A DNA stretch of 64,000 nt from Paeniglutamicibacter quisquiliarum. GTDB taxonomy: Bacteria; Actinomycetota; Actinomycetes; Actinomycetales; Micrococcaceae. Location of the stretch: NCBI RefSeq assembly GCF_019084045.1, contig NZ_JAHRED010000001.1, forward strand, positions 124,001-188,000. The letters run 5' to 3'. A model generated the notes under the pieces. It ran no database searches. It saw only the letters and a program-made list of their open reading frames with translations, and was not told the DNA's origin. Of the stretch, positions 1 to 8,425 are shown one piece after another. The first letter of the stretch is position 1. Each line of letters opens with the position of its first letter. The translations under genes were made by a program, and so were the position numbers.

Positions 1-59
1 CCCTGGGTCGCGGGCAGGTCCACGGGCCGCAGCAGCACCCGGCTTGAGAGGATCTCCAT
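1..59 (-). CDS. VOC (glyoxalase/bleomycin-resistance) family protein, N-terminal fragment
   Basis: Only the first 19 codons are inside the window; the gene continues beyond base 1. The reading MEILSSRVLLRPVDLPATQ starts at ATG 59-57. The stretch 'SRVLLRPVDLPAT' is the typical first beta strand of a vicinal oxygen chelate domain, where the next residues usually describe a single-substrate glyoxalase/dioxygenase fold. Start choice rests on the family match; no strong ribosome binding site is seen. It runs in the same direction as the D-serine dehydratase gene that ends 29 bases upstream. Function cannot be assigned further from this fragment. Confidence 0.55.
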   Translation of the reverse strand, partial: MEILSSRVLLRPVDLPATQ

Positions 60-88
60 GGACCCCAATCTACCTGCGGCAGGGGTCC

Positions 89-1444
89 CTAGCGCCAGGG
101 AACCTCGTAGATGAGTGCCTGCCCCTCGGCCACGTAGCCGGCCATCTCGGCCGGCGGCACCATGGACCCGCCGGTCGACCAGATGACGTGCGTGGCGTTG
201 GCCAGCGCCGCGTCGTCAAGGCCAAAGGCCCCTAGGTATGCGGGGTCCTGAAGCATCCGCCAGGGGCCGGCGAACCCGGCCGCTGCGGAGGGCTCCACGT
301 CGATGCCCTCGGTGTCGTGCAGCAGGCCGACGAACGCCTTCATGCGCTCGTCGGTCACCGTCACGTAGCCGTCGATCAGCTGCTGCAGGTGCTCGCCGAC
401 CAGGCGGGAGGGGCGGCCCACGGCCAGTCCGTCCGCGGCGGTGAGCCCGTCCAACCCGATGTCCGCCACGGAAATGGCATCGTGCAGCCCGGTGCGCACA
501 CCCAGGGACATGCAGGGGGCGTGGGTCGGTTCGGCAAAGACGCAGTGCACCGCGTCGCCGAAGGCCTCCTTGAGCCCGAACGTCACGCCGCCCGGTCCGC
601 CGCCCACCCCGCAGGGCAGGTGGACTATCAGCGGGTGCTGCGCATCGACGGTGACCTGCAGGGCGGCCAACTGCCCGGCCAGCCGGGCGCCGGCCACCGA
701 GTAGCCGGCGAAGAGGCTCAGCGAGGCCTCGTCGTCCACGAACCACACGCTCGGGTCCTCTTCGGCGGTGCGGCGCCCGGCAGCCACGGCGTCGGAGAAG
801 TTGCCCGCGTGCTCCACGACGGTGACCCCGCGCGAGCGCAGCAGCTCCTTTTTCCAGGTCCGGGCGTCCATGGACATGTGCACGGTGGTGTTGAACCCGA
901 GCTCGGAGGCGACAATGCCGATGGACAGGCCCAGGTTGCCGGTGGATCCCACGGCGATGCCGTGGGCCGAGAGCACCTCCCGCACCTCGGGGGCATCCAG
1001 CACCCGGGCGTCGTCCGTAGGGGACATCAGCCCCGCCTTGATCGCGATGCGCTCGGCGACCTCGAGAACCTCGTGGATGCCGCCGCGCGCCTTGATCGAC
1101 CCGCTGACCGGCAGGGAATCGTCGCGCTTGAGCCACAGCTTGCCCGGCAGCTCGCGGCCGAGGCGGCTGCCCAGTTCCGCCTGCATGGCGGGGATGCCGA
1201 CCAGCGGGGATTCGAGGATGCCGTGCGTGGCGCGGGTGTCGGGGAAATGCTCGGCGAACCAGGGCGCGAAGCGGCCGAAGCGTGCCCGGGCGTCCTCGAT
1301 GATCGCCGGGTCGATGCCCGAGGCCTCGATCCCCGCAACGGTGGCGGTCGGCGTGGCTGCGAACCAGGCGGTTTCCTCGGCCCGGGCCAGTGCCGCGACG
1401 ACGGGGTCGGTGAGGAGTTGCTCGAGGTCGTGGTTCTGGCTCAT
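89..1444 (-). CDS. dsdA: D-serine dehydratase (D-serine ammonia-lyase)
   Basis: Fold-type II PLP enzyme that deaminates D-serine to pyruvate and ammonia in the cytosol. The lysine motif 'SGSIKARGG' supplies the PLP lysine, and 'GSTGNLGLS' is the glycine-rich phosphate-binding loop. I chose the ATG at 1444 (451 aa) over the in-frame ATG at 1462 (457 aa): GGAG lies 12 bases upstream of 1444, and this start numbers the PLP lysine 118, as in E. coli DsdA. The 1462 start has no clear ribosome binding site. The gene is separated from the M81 gene upstream by a strong hairpin, so it probably has its own promoter. No DsdC-type LysR regulator is adjacent. Length matches the family (about 440-450 aa). 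Confidence 0.9.
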   Translation of the reverse strand: MSQNHDLEQLLTDPVVAALARAEETAWFAATPTATVAGIEASGIDPAIIEDARARFGRFAPWFAEHFPDTRATHGILESPLVGIPAMQAELGSRLGRELPGKLWLKRDDSLPVSGSIKARGGIHEVLEVAERIAIKAGLMSPTDDARVLDAPEVREVLSAHGIAVGSTGNLGLSIGIVASELGFNTTVHMSMDARTWKKELLRSRGVTVVEHAGNFSDAVAAGRRTAEEDPSVWFVDDEASLSLFAGYSVAGARLAGQLAALQVTVDAQHPLIVHLPCGVGGGPGGVTFGLKEAFGDAVHCVFAEPTHAPCMSLGVRTGLHDAISVADIGLDGLTAADGLAVGRPSRLVGEHLQQLIDGYVTVTDERMKAFVGLLHDTEGIDVEPSAAAGFAGPWRMLQDPAYLGAFGLDDAALANATHVIWSTGGSMVPPAEMAGYVAEGQALIYEVPWR

Positions 1445-1486
1445 CGGGGCGGTGTTCTCCATGGTTGCAGGGTTGCTAGGTACCCA

Positions 1487-1529
1487 ATGTAGGGCACCGC
1501 CCTCTTACCGGCGAGTTGGTGCCCTACAT
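1487..1529 (-). terminator. 12-bp inverted repeat, terminator candidate after the M81 gene
   Basis: Perfect arms ATGTAGGGCACC (1487-1498) and GGTGCCCTACAT (1518-1529) enclose a 19-base loop, starting five bases past the M81 stop codon. It lies between two genes read in the same direction, so it likely separates the MFS/M81 transcript from dsdA. No U-tract follows, as is common for actinobacterial terminators, so it could also stabilise the 3' end. Confidence 0.6.
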
Positions 1530-1533
1530 GGAT

Positions 1534-3027
1534 TTAGTGCGATGCGGTCGGTTCGAAGGCCGGCCCCAGGGCACCAAGCCTCACGCCCCGGCGCAGGTTT
1601 CGCCAGGGCAAGGCAGCGGGATCTGCGGGGAACGGGCCGGGGGCAAGCGCAACGAGTATGCGACCTGCCATCTCCGTGTAGTCACCACGGAAATGCACGG
1701 AGCTCTTGACCACCAGGATGTTCTGCTCCTCGGGGTGGATGCCCGCCGCCCGGAATTGGTTGCGGTCCATGACCTGAGCCTTGTGGTTGTTGACCACGAC
1801 GCTCACGTTTCCCTTGCGTAGCAGCGCAGACGGACCGACAGCCAGATCGTTTCCATTCATCATGGGGCCGTCGAAATGCACCTTGCCGTCGGTGATTTCT
1901 GCGACCTCGAAGGTTTCGGTGAGCGGCCCGTCCCCGGGCGATGCAGAACCGGGGAATGTCACCGTGACGCAATTCCCCCGTCCGGCCGCAATTGCTGCAC
2001 GCACGATCTCCGGGTCCCACATGGCCGCCAATGCGCTGCCCGGTGCATCCCTGCTGAGCAATTCACGCAGCAGGCCCGTTGTCGTCGCGTCCCCACCTGC
2101 TCCCGGATTGTCCTGCGTATCGGCTATGACGACTGGACTTGCGCCTGCTGTGACCGACCACAGCGCTTCGTCCAGGGCCTGCTCGGTGGGGAATGCCTCG
2201 AGACTGAATTCGGGTTCAAGGTCGCGGAGAGTGGCGGTGATTTGTTCCACGGCGTGGCCCAGTTCCTCCTCGTCGACGCCATAGCCAAAGACGCATGGCT
2301 GGCATTCCTCGACGTCCGAAGCGGGGAATGCCATGGCGATCGACAGCACTGCGTCCGCACCTGCAACAGAATCGAGCATTTCATAGGCAGTGCGCGCGGG
2401 ACCCGACATGGTGCTGCCGGAGATGGTCGGGATCAGGAAGTCGATGTGCCGCACGCTCATCGCCAGACTCTCGCCCGCGATGAGCCGCCGCAGCAGGGCC
2501 GCGGCGGACCTGCCGGTGTCAGCCATGTCGATGTGCGGGTAGGTTCTGTAAGCAACCATGGCATCCGCGGTGTGCAGCATCAAGTCGCTGACGTTGGCGT
2601 GCAGGTCCAGGCTCACAACGATGGGGACCTCGGCCCCGACCACCTCGCGCACCCGACGCAGGATCTCCCCGTCCCCGTCCGGATGGTTCTCGGAGACCAT
2701 CGCGCCGTGGAGATCCAGGTACACAGCGTCGGGCTTCTGCATCGCGCAGGATTCAGTGATCATGGTCGTGACGCGTTCGAAAGCCGCGGAGTCAACGGGA
2801 CCCGAGGGAGAGGCCGCACACCAGATGACCGGAAGCAGCTCCCACGCGGGATCGGCCTCGAGAACGAAACCGCCAAGGGGAATATTGACCGAGGCGAGGT
2901 TCAATACCTCCGGACCGCGGTGCATCCGGGGAAACCCTTCCCCGTTCTCGAAATTCTCCCAACGCGCAGCTGACCGGGCAAAGGTGTTGGTTTCATGCAG
3001 GAACCCTGCGACGAGTACGCGGCTCAC
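1534..3027 (-). CDS. M81 family metallopeptidase (MlrC / microcystinase C-like)
   Basis: A 497-aa cytosolic hydrolase of the MlrC type. Family marks are the N-terminal 'GFLHETNTF', 'DLHGAM' (about residue 105) and 'SLDLHANVS' (about residue 140), which carry the zinc-binding His/Asp residues, followed by 'ADTQDNPGAGGD' before the C-terminal MlrC domain. The namesake degrades linearised microcystin, but most homologues sit in catabolic clusters and act on unknown amides or peptides. The start is GTG at 3027, overlapping the stop of the upstream MFS gene as GTGA, so the two are translationally coupled. The carrier probably imports the substrate, and the divergent AsnC-type regulator probably controls both. 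Substrate unknown. Confidence 0.85.
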   Translation of the reverse strand: MSRVLVAGFLHETNTFARSAARWENFENGEGFPRMHRGPEVLNLASVNIPLGGFVLEADPAWELLPVIWCAASPSGPVDSAAFERVTTMITESCAMQKPDAVYLDLHGAMVSENHPDGDGEILRRVREVVGAEVPIVVSLDLHANVSDLMLHTADAMVAYRTYPHIDMADTGRSAAALLRRLIAGESLAMSVRHIDFLIPTISGSTMSGPARTAYEMLDSVAGADAVLSIAMAFPASDVEECQPCVFGYGVDEEELGHAVEQITATLRDLEPEFSLEAFPTEQALDEALWSVTAGASPVVIADTQDNPGAGGDATTTGLLRELLSRDAPGSALAAMWDPEIVRAAIAAGRGNCVTVTFPGSASPGDGPLTETFEVAEITDGKVHFDGPMMNGNDLAVGPSALLRKGNVSVVVNNHKAQVMDRNQFRAAGIHPEEQNILVVKSSVHFRGDYTEMAGRILVALAPGPFPADPAALPWRNLRRGVRLGALGPAFEPTASH

Positions 3028-4355
3028 GGAGCGACCTCAATCTTGCGGTTGCGAAGGACTGTGGGCAGGAAAAGCAAGGCCGCGACGGACATGAACAGCA
3101 GGCCGACCATGGTCAGCAAGCCACCTTGGGTGCTGCCGGTTGCCTCGCGCACAAAGCCCATGATCGTCGGCGCGACGAAGCCGCCCAGAATGCCGATCGT
3201 GTTGATGAAGGCGATGCCGCCAACGGCGGCCGTGCCGCCGAAGTGGTGGGACGGGACCGCCCAGAAGACGGTGTACGCGCCCCACACTGCGCAGACGGCG
3301 ATGCACAGCGCGACGAACGACAGGACGAAATTCGACGCGGTGAAAGCTGCGACCGTCAGCCCTGCAGCTGCAACCAGTGAAGGAACCACTGCATGCCATT
3401 TGCGTTCCTGGTGGCGGTCGGAGCTGCGTGACAGCAAGATCATCGCCGGAATCGTCAGGATGTAGGGGATGGCGGTGAGCATTCCGATGACGAAAGTGCT
3501 TTGGACCCCGTTGTCCTTGAGGATCGTCGGCAGCCAGAAGCTGACGGCGTAGATGCCGCACATAATGCCAAAGTATGCGGCGGCCATGACGTACACGCTG
3601 GGCTCGCGCAGCGCGTCGATGAACTTGTGTGTTGTCTGCCCTGCTGCAGTCTCATCGATGGCCTTGGCCACAACGGACTTTTCCTGGTCGGTAAGCCAGT
3701 GGGCGTCGGCAGGTCGATCAGCCATTGACTTCCAGAAGATATAGCCCAGTAGAACGCAGGGGAGACCCTGGATCACGAACATCCATTGCCAACCGGCGAG
3801 GCCGCCGAGATTGTCCGTGGCAGCAATAATGGCTGCGGAAACGCCCGAGCCAAGGATGGAGCCTATTGGTCCGGCGAGCATGTAGATGCCCATGACTGCT
3901 GCCATGCGTCGCGCCGGGTACCAGTACGTCAAATAGAGGATGATGCCTGGAGCGAAGCCGGCCTCGAAGATTCCGAGCAGGATGCGCAGGATGTAGAAGC
4001 TGGTTTCGTCGCGCACGAACATCATGGACGAGGACGTCAGGCCCCACAGGATCATGATCCTGGTGATCGTGCGGCGGGCTCCGACCTTGTGCATCAGCAG
4101 ATTGCTCGGGATCTCCAAGCAGGCGTAGGCCAAGAAGAACAAGCCTGCACCGATGCCGAAGACCGCCTCGGTCAGGAGGGGAACGTCTTCCTGCATGTGC
4201 AATTTCGCGAAACCGATATTTACCCTGTCGAGGTAAGCGAAGGTGTAGCAGAGCAGCAGGATCGGCAAGAGGCGCCGGTTGACTTTTCGAAAGACGGATT
4301 GTTCGCTGACGGAGGCCAAGTGGCCGTTGTTGACGCGGTTTGACGTGGTCGACAT
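3024..4355 (-). CDS. MFS transporter, anion:cation symporter (ACS) type
   Basis: A 443-aa, 12-helix inner-membrane carrier. The first helix and loop read 'CYTFAYLDRVNIGFAKLHM', and 'LFFLAYACLEIPSNLLMHKVGAR' follows; both are typical of the ACS family that imports organic anions such as tartrate, phthalate, hexuronate or sugar acids with protons. The ATG at 4355 has AAAGGGG a few bases upstream. It is first in a two-gene operon with the M81 hydrolase (four-base overlap) and diverges from an AsnC-type regulator across a 128-bp gap with palindromic sites. It likely imports the M81 substrate. Confidence 0.88.
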   Translation of the reverse strand: MSTTSNRVNNGHLASVSEQSVFRKVNRRLLPILLLCYTFAYLDRVNIGFAKLHMQEDVPLLTEAVFGIGAGLFFLAYACLEIPSNLLMHKVGARRTITRIMILWGLTSSSMMFVRDETSFYILRILLGIFEAGFAPGIILYLTYWYPARRMAAVMGIYMLAGPIGSILGSGVSAAIIAATDNLGGLAGWQWMFVIQGLPCVLLGYIFWKSMADRPADAHWLTDQEKSVVAKAIDETAAGQTTHKFIDALREPSVYVMAAAYFGIMCGIYAVSFWLPTILKDNGVQSTFVIGMLTAIPYILTIPAMILLSRSSDRHQERKWHAVVPSLVAAAGLTVAAFTASNFVLSFVALCIAVCAVWGAYTVFWAVPSHHFGGTAAVGGIAFINTIGILGGFVAPTIMGFVREATGSTQGGLLTMVGLLFMSVAALLFLPTVLRNRKIEVAP

Positions 4356-4390
4356 GTTCCACCCCTTTCTGAGGTGATACCAAGCGTAGG

Positions 4391-4461
4391 ATGTTGATCA
4401 CATGAACGCTTAGATCGATGGAAACTAGTCAAGATTGCTCGATCGATGTTGAATTCAACAT
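4391..4461. promoter_or_regulatory. Divergent promoter region with palindromic AsnC-type operator sites
   Basis: The 128-bp gap between the MFS gene and the AsnC-type regulator holds the perfect 16-bp palindrome ATGTTGAATTCAACAT (4446-4461) and a related site ATGTTGATCACAT (4391-4403), with 43 bases between them. Lrp/AsnC proteins bind such AT-rich dyads and often occupy two sites on the DNA face. The sites probably mediate autoregulation and substrate-dependent control of the MFS-M81 operon. Confidence 0.6.
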
Positions 4462-4483
4462 GATGTCAAGAATGGAATGACGG

Positions 4484-5500
4484 ATGGATTCGTTGGAAGT
4501 GCACGCGACGGATCTTGAGATCGTTGATGCCTTGCAGATTTCCCCGCGGGCGACTTGGGCCTCCGTGGGACGCGCCATCGGCGTTTCCGAAGTCACGGTT
4601 GCCCGGCGTTGGAAGAGTCTTGAATCGCGGCGGCTCGCATGGATAGGTGTCGCCCTCCACCCGGCCGTGTCATATGGTTCCTTCATCGAGATCCGGTGTG
4701 AAGGCAAAAAGATGGATGCCATCGCCACTTCACTCGGGAGGCACCCCGACGTCATTACCGTCGGATACACGACCGGTGACTATAACCTGTATTGCCTCAC
4801 CATTGCCACATCCTTGGACGGTGTCTTACGTTGCGTACACGGTGGGCTTCCGGAACTGTTTGATGCCAACCAGATTCGGATCAGCCTCTATCGTCAGATG
4901 ACCGGCGGCGTTGATTGGCGTCAGGGCATCCTTTCGGCTTCCGACGAAAGACAGTTGCACGGCGACAGCAAATCAAGATCCCAGGAATCCCCGCCAGTCC
5001 TGACTGAGCGAGACCGTGACCTGTTTCTGTTGTTGGGCAGGGATGGACGAAGCTCGCCGACTGAGCTGGCTCGCGAACTCGGCGTTTCGCCCGGTGCGGT
5101 TGCTCGTCGGTTGGAACAACTCCAAGCCGGTAACCAGATTGTTTTCAGGTGCGATGTTGCACGCCCCGATTTTGACCTGCCCCTGAACATGATCCTGTTG
5201 ATGAAGGCACCGGCGTTGCATGCTGAACGGACATCGCTGTTGATAGGACATTGGCGGGAAACACGTTTCTGCGCTTCCGTCGTTGGAAGCGCGAACATTA
5301 TCCTGATCGTTGGCCTCCACGATCTGGTGGATGCGGAAGGCATTCTCAGACGGCTCTCCCTGGAACATCCGGATGTCGAGGTGGTCGACCAACGGGTGGC
5401 GACCCGCATGACCAAGGTCTACGGGCGGCTACTGGACGAAGTTGGGCGGTCCAAGGGCATCGTGCCGGTTGATCCATGGTTTCGTTCGCTTAAGGGTTAG
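4484..5500 (+). CDS. Lrp/AsnC-type regulator with two HTH-ligand modules
   Basis: A 338-aa protein with two tandem AsnC-type modules. The first winged helix-turn-helix covers about residues 4-50 ('TDLEIVDALQISPRATW...VSEVTVARRW'). A second follows at about 170-220 ('LTERDRDLFLLLGRDGRSS...VSPGAVARRLEQL'), each followed by an alpha/beta ligand domain. This doubled architecture is common in actinomycetes. It is divergent from the MFS-M81 operon and has palindromic sites in the shared promoter, so it most likely senses the substrate of that operon or a product. It is convergent with the CitE-like gene downstream. The effector is unknown. Start ATG at 4484 is supported by the domain boundary. Confidence 0.85.
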   Translation: MDSLEVHATDLEIVDALQISPRATWASVGRAIGVSEVTVARRWKSLESRRLAWIGVALHPAVSYGSFIEIRCEGKKMDAIATSLGRHPDVITVGYTTGDYNLYCLTIATSLDGVLRCVHGGLPELFDANQIRISLYRQMTGGVDWRQGILSASDERQLHGDSKSRSQESPPVLTERDRDLFLLLGRDGRSSPTELARELGVSPGAVARRLEQLQAGNQIVFRCDVARPDFDLPLNMILLMKAPALHAERTSLLIGHWRETRFCASVVGSANIILIVGLHDLVDAEGILRRLSLEHPDVEVVDQRVATRMTKVYGRLLDEVGRSKGIVPVDPWFRSLKG

Positions 5501-5567
5501 CGAATAGGCCGAGACGGCAGCGTGTTCGGATGGCCCGCGGATCGTTCAAACACCACGCGGGTGAGCG

Positions 5568-6386
5568 CTATCGATCAGATCGCCCGGTTTTACCGAGTAC
5601 GGCCCGCGCATGGCGCAGCAGCGGCTCGTCCACCATCTGCCCCTCGAAGGTGAAGACACCGGAGGCCTGCTCTGCCGCCGCGAGGATGCGCGTGGCCCGT
5701 TCGACCTCCTCGGCTGAGGGCGCGAAGGCCTGTCGGATGACGGGCATCTGGCTCGGGTGGATCGAGGCCTTGGCCCCGAAGCCCGAGGCCGCAGCGTCAA
5801 CGGATTCCCCGAGCAACCCAGCAAGATCGGGAATGTCGATGTAGACGGAGTCGATGGCCACCTTGCCGTAGGCTCCGGCGGCCAGCAGCACCTGGGACCG
5901 GGCATGGCGCGCCACATCCCGGTAGGTGCCCGAGGCCTTGCGGGAGGAGGAACCGCCCAGGGAGGCGACGAGGTCCTCGGCGCCCCACATCAGGGCCACG
6001 ACGTTGGGCGCGGCGGCAATCTGCGGGGCGTTGATGATGCCCACGGCCGTCTCGCACAGGGCCACCACCGCATAATCCGCGGCCTTGGCGAGGTCCGCGG
6101 CGCCTTCGGTCTTGGCCAGCATGATGGTGCGGTACGCGGTCTGCCCGATGGCTGCCATGTCCTCGGCGAAGTCCGGAGTATTGACTGGGTTAACCCGCAC
6201 GATGGTGCGTTGCGGGTCCAGCGGGTTCCCGACGAGCGCGCGGCGTGCCTCGGCGCGCCGGTCAGCCGCGACGGCATCCTCCAGGTCCAGGATCACCGCA
6301 TCGGCGCGTTCCAGCGCCTTGGCATAGCGGTCGGGCCGGTCCGCCGGGCAGAAAAGGATGGACGGGCCCATGGTGAAGGTGCTCAT
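5568..6386 (-). CDS. HpcH/HpaI-CitE-like beta-hydroxyacyl-CoA lyase
   Basis: A 272-aa CitE-type TIM-barrel lyase beginning 'MGPSILFCPADRPDRYAKAL', with 'ADAVILDLEDAV' for Mg binding and 'ALMWGAEDL' plus 'ASIHPSQM' further on. The start at 6386 overlaps the stop of the carboxylase alpha gene (ATGA), so it is coupled to it. A longer in-frame ORF to 6557 lies inside that gene and is not the start. CitE-like enzymes cleave citramalyl- or 3-hydroxy-3-methylglutaryl-type CoA esters. In Mycobacterium tuberculosis Rv2498c, encoded near accA1/accD1, was reported to cleave (R)-HMG-CoA in leucine catabolism. The same context here suggests the HMG-CoA lyase step, giving acetyl-CoA and acetoacetate. No classical HMG-CoA lyase is in the window. 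Confidence 0.82.
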   Translation of the reverse strand: MSTFTMGPSILFCPADRPDRYAKALERADAVILDLEDAVAADRRAEARRALVGNPLDPQRTIVRVNPVNTPDFAEDMAAIGQTAYRTIMLAKTEGAADLAKAADYAVVALCETAVGIINAPQIAAAPNVVALMWGAEDLVASLGGSSSRKASGTYRDVARHARSQVLLAAGAYGKVAIDSVYIDIPDLAGLLGESVDAAASGFGAKASIHPSQMPVIRQAFAPSAEEVERATRILAAAEQASGVFTFEGQMVDEPLLRHARAVLGKTGRSDR

Positions 6387-8419
6387 GACTGGACTGCCTC
6401 CGTGTCGTAGGTAAGGGTTGCGACAACCTGGTTGGCCTTCACGAGGTCTCCCACGCGCAGGCGGCCGATGCTGACCGTGCCGGATCCGGGGGAGAGCATC
6501 GGATGCTCCATCTTCATGGCCTCGATGGTCACCAGGATTTCCCCGGCTTCCACCCACTGCCCGTCGCTGACACCCACGGCGATGACGGTGCCGGGCATGG
6601 GGGAGCGGACGTCCGGGGAGGCCTCGCCGGGCACATGTGTCCGATTGGCAAGTTCCCGGCGCAGCAGTTCCTGCCGGTCAAGGATCCGCAGCGAGGTTAC
6701 CCAGCCGTCGTGGCTGAGCCAGAGTGTCGAGTCGTCGCCGAACGCTGTGGCCAGGGGCTGCCGCACGCCGTTGACGGCAACGGATCCTCCCGGAAGCCGG
6801 GTGACCCCGTAGTCCCGACCCTCGAGGGTGAAGGTGCGGCCGGTGTCCGTGGGAATGGAGGACAGCGTGAAGATCCTGCCATCCACCTCGAGGGTGGTGG
6901 CCAGCGCGGCCGGTGTCCCGAGGCGCCAGGAGTCCCCGGCCCGCCAGGTGCCGCCGCGGGCCGGGTGGCGCCCCACCTCGAGCGCCGCGGCCAGGACCAG
7001 CTCGGTTGCCCCGACGGAGCGGAAGGCCATGTCCGGCATCTTTCGCTCGATCAGCGTGGTGTCCAGGGTGCCGGTGCGAACGTCGGGATCGGCCAGCAGC
7101 AGGCGCAGGTATTCGATGTTGGTCAGCACGCCCAGGATGACGGTGTCGGCCAGGGCCCTGTCCAGGCGGGCCAAGGCGGTGTCCCGGTTGCTGCCCCAGG
7201 CGATGACCTTGGCCAGCATCGGATCGTAGTGCGGCGAGACCTCCAGGCCCTCGTCCAGCGAGGAATCAACGCGCACGTGGGCGCCTGCCGGTTCGAGCAC
7301 CCGCAGCAGCCTACCGGTTGAGGGCATGAAATCGTGGGCGGGGTCCTCCGCATAGACGCGGGCCTCGATGGCGTGGCCGTGCAGGGAGACCTGGTCCTGG
7401 GTGAAGCCCAACGGTTCACCGGCGGCGATGCGCACCTGCGCCTCGACCAGGTCGATGCGCTCGCCGTCAATGCGGACCACCTCCTCCGTGACGGGGTGCT
7501 CGACCTGCAGCCGGGTGTTCATCTCCATGAAGAAGAACTCGCCGGGCGCCTCGTCGGAGACCAGGAACTCCACGGTGCCTGCGCCCACGTAGTTCACCGA
7601 CCGGGCGGCCGCCACGGCGGCGGCACCGATCTCGGCGCGGATGCGCTCGCCGTCATCGAGGTTCTCCAGCAGCGGGGCGGGTGCCTCCTCGATGACCTTC
7701 TGGTGCCGGCGCTGCAGGGAGCACTCGCGCTCGCCCAGGTGCACGGTGTTGCCCTGGGTGTCGGCCAGGATCTGCACCTCGATGTGCCGGGGCGCGCGCA
7801 CCAGTCGCTCGAGGAAGAGCGTGTCGTCGCCGAAGGAACCCAGCGCGGTGCGCCTGGCACTGGCCAGGGCCGCGGGCAGCTTCTGGGCCGAGTCGACGGC
7901 GACCATGCCCTTGCCCCCGCCGCCAGCCGAGGGCTTGATCAGCACCGGGAAGCCGATCGACTCGGCCGCGTCGATGAGTTCCTCGTCGCTGAGCTCGGGC
8001 TCGGCAATGCCGGGGGTGACCGGGACGTCGTGGGCCGAGACGTGGTTCTTGGACCGGATCTTGTCGCCCATCAGCAGCAGCGCGTCAACGCCCGGTCCGA
8101 TGAACGCGATTCCCGCATCCTTGCACGCCCGGGCGAACTCAACGTTCTCGGAGAGGAAGCCGTAGCCGGGATGCACGGCCTGGGCGCCGGAGACCCTGCA
8201 GGCCGCAATGATGGACGCGATGTCGAGGTAGCTTTCGGCGGCCGGGGCGGCCCCGACGCGGAGCGCGATATCGGCCTCGCGCACGTGCCGGGCGCCTGCG
8301 TCCGCATCCGAGTAGACGGCAACGGACCTGATGCCCAGGCGCTTGAGCGTGCGGATCACGCGCACGGCGATTTCCCCGCGGTTGGCCACCAGCACGGTGT
8401 CAAAGAGTTCGGTGGTCAT
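6383..8419 (-). CDS. Acyl-CoA (methylcrotonyl-CoA) carboxylase alpha subunit: biotin carboxylase + BCCP
   Basis: A 678-aa biotin-dependent carboxylase subunit. The N-terminal biotin carboxylase domain begins 'FDTVLVANRGEIAVRVIRTL' and contains the ATP-grasp glycine loop 'PSAGGGGKGM' and 'FMEMNTRLQVEHPVTE'. The C-terminal carrier domain has 'EAMKMEHPM', with the biotinylated lysine near residue 636. It charges biotin with CO2 for the adjacent carboxyltransferase. Length and single-polypeptide BC-BCCP layout fit methylcrotonyl-CoA carboxylase alpha (LiuD/AccA1). It lies 6 bases after the beta subunit gene and overlaps the CitE-like lyase, so one TetR-led operon encodes all three. Geranyl- or propionyl-CoA carboxylase is the alternative. 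Confidence 0.92.
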   Translation of the reverse strand: MTTELFDTVLVANRGEIAVRVIRTLKRLGIRSVAVYSDADAGARHVREADIALRVGAAPAAESYLDIASIIAACRVSGAQAVHPGYGFLSENVEFARACKDAGIAFIGPGVDALLLMGDKIRSKNHVSAHDVPVTPGIAEPELSDEELIDAAESIGFPVLIKPSAGGGGKGMVAVDSAQKLPAALASARRTALGSFGDDTLFLERLVRAPRHIEVQILADTQGNTVHLGERECSLQRRHQKVIEEAPAPLLENLDDGERIRAEIGAAAVAAARSVNYVGAGTVEFLVSDEAPGEFFFMEMNTRLQVEHPVTEEVVRIDGERIDLVEAQVRIAAGEPLGFTQDQVSLHGHAIEARVYAEDPAHDFMPSTGRLLRVLEPAGAHVRVDSSLDEGLEVSPHYDPMLAKVIAWGSNRDTALARLDRALADTVILGVLTNIEYLRLLLADPDVRTGTLDTTLIERKMPDMAFRSVGATELVLAAALEVGRHPARGGTWRAGDSWRLGTPAALATTLEVDGRIFTLSSIPTDTGRTFTLEGRDYGVTRLPGGSVAVNGVRQPLATAFGDDSTLWLSHDGWVTSLRILDRQELLRRELANRTHVPGEASPDVRSPMPGTVIAVGVSDGQWVEAGEILVTIEAMKMEHPMLSPGSGTVSIGRLRVGDLVKANQVVATLTYDTEAVQS

Positions 8420-8425
8420 GGTGCA

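Noticed and set aside
5501-5567. CCCGCG/CGCGGG inverted repeat between convergent genes as a terminator
   Set aside because: Six-bp arms with a 16-base loop are too weak to call.
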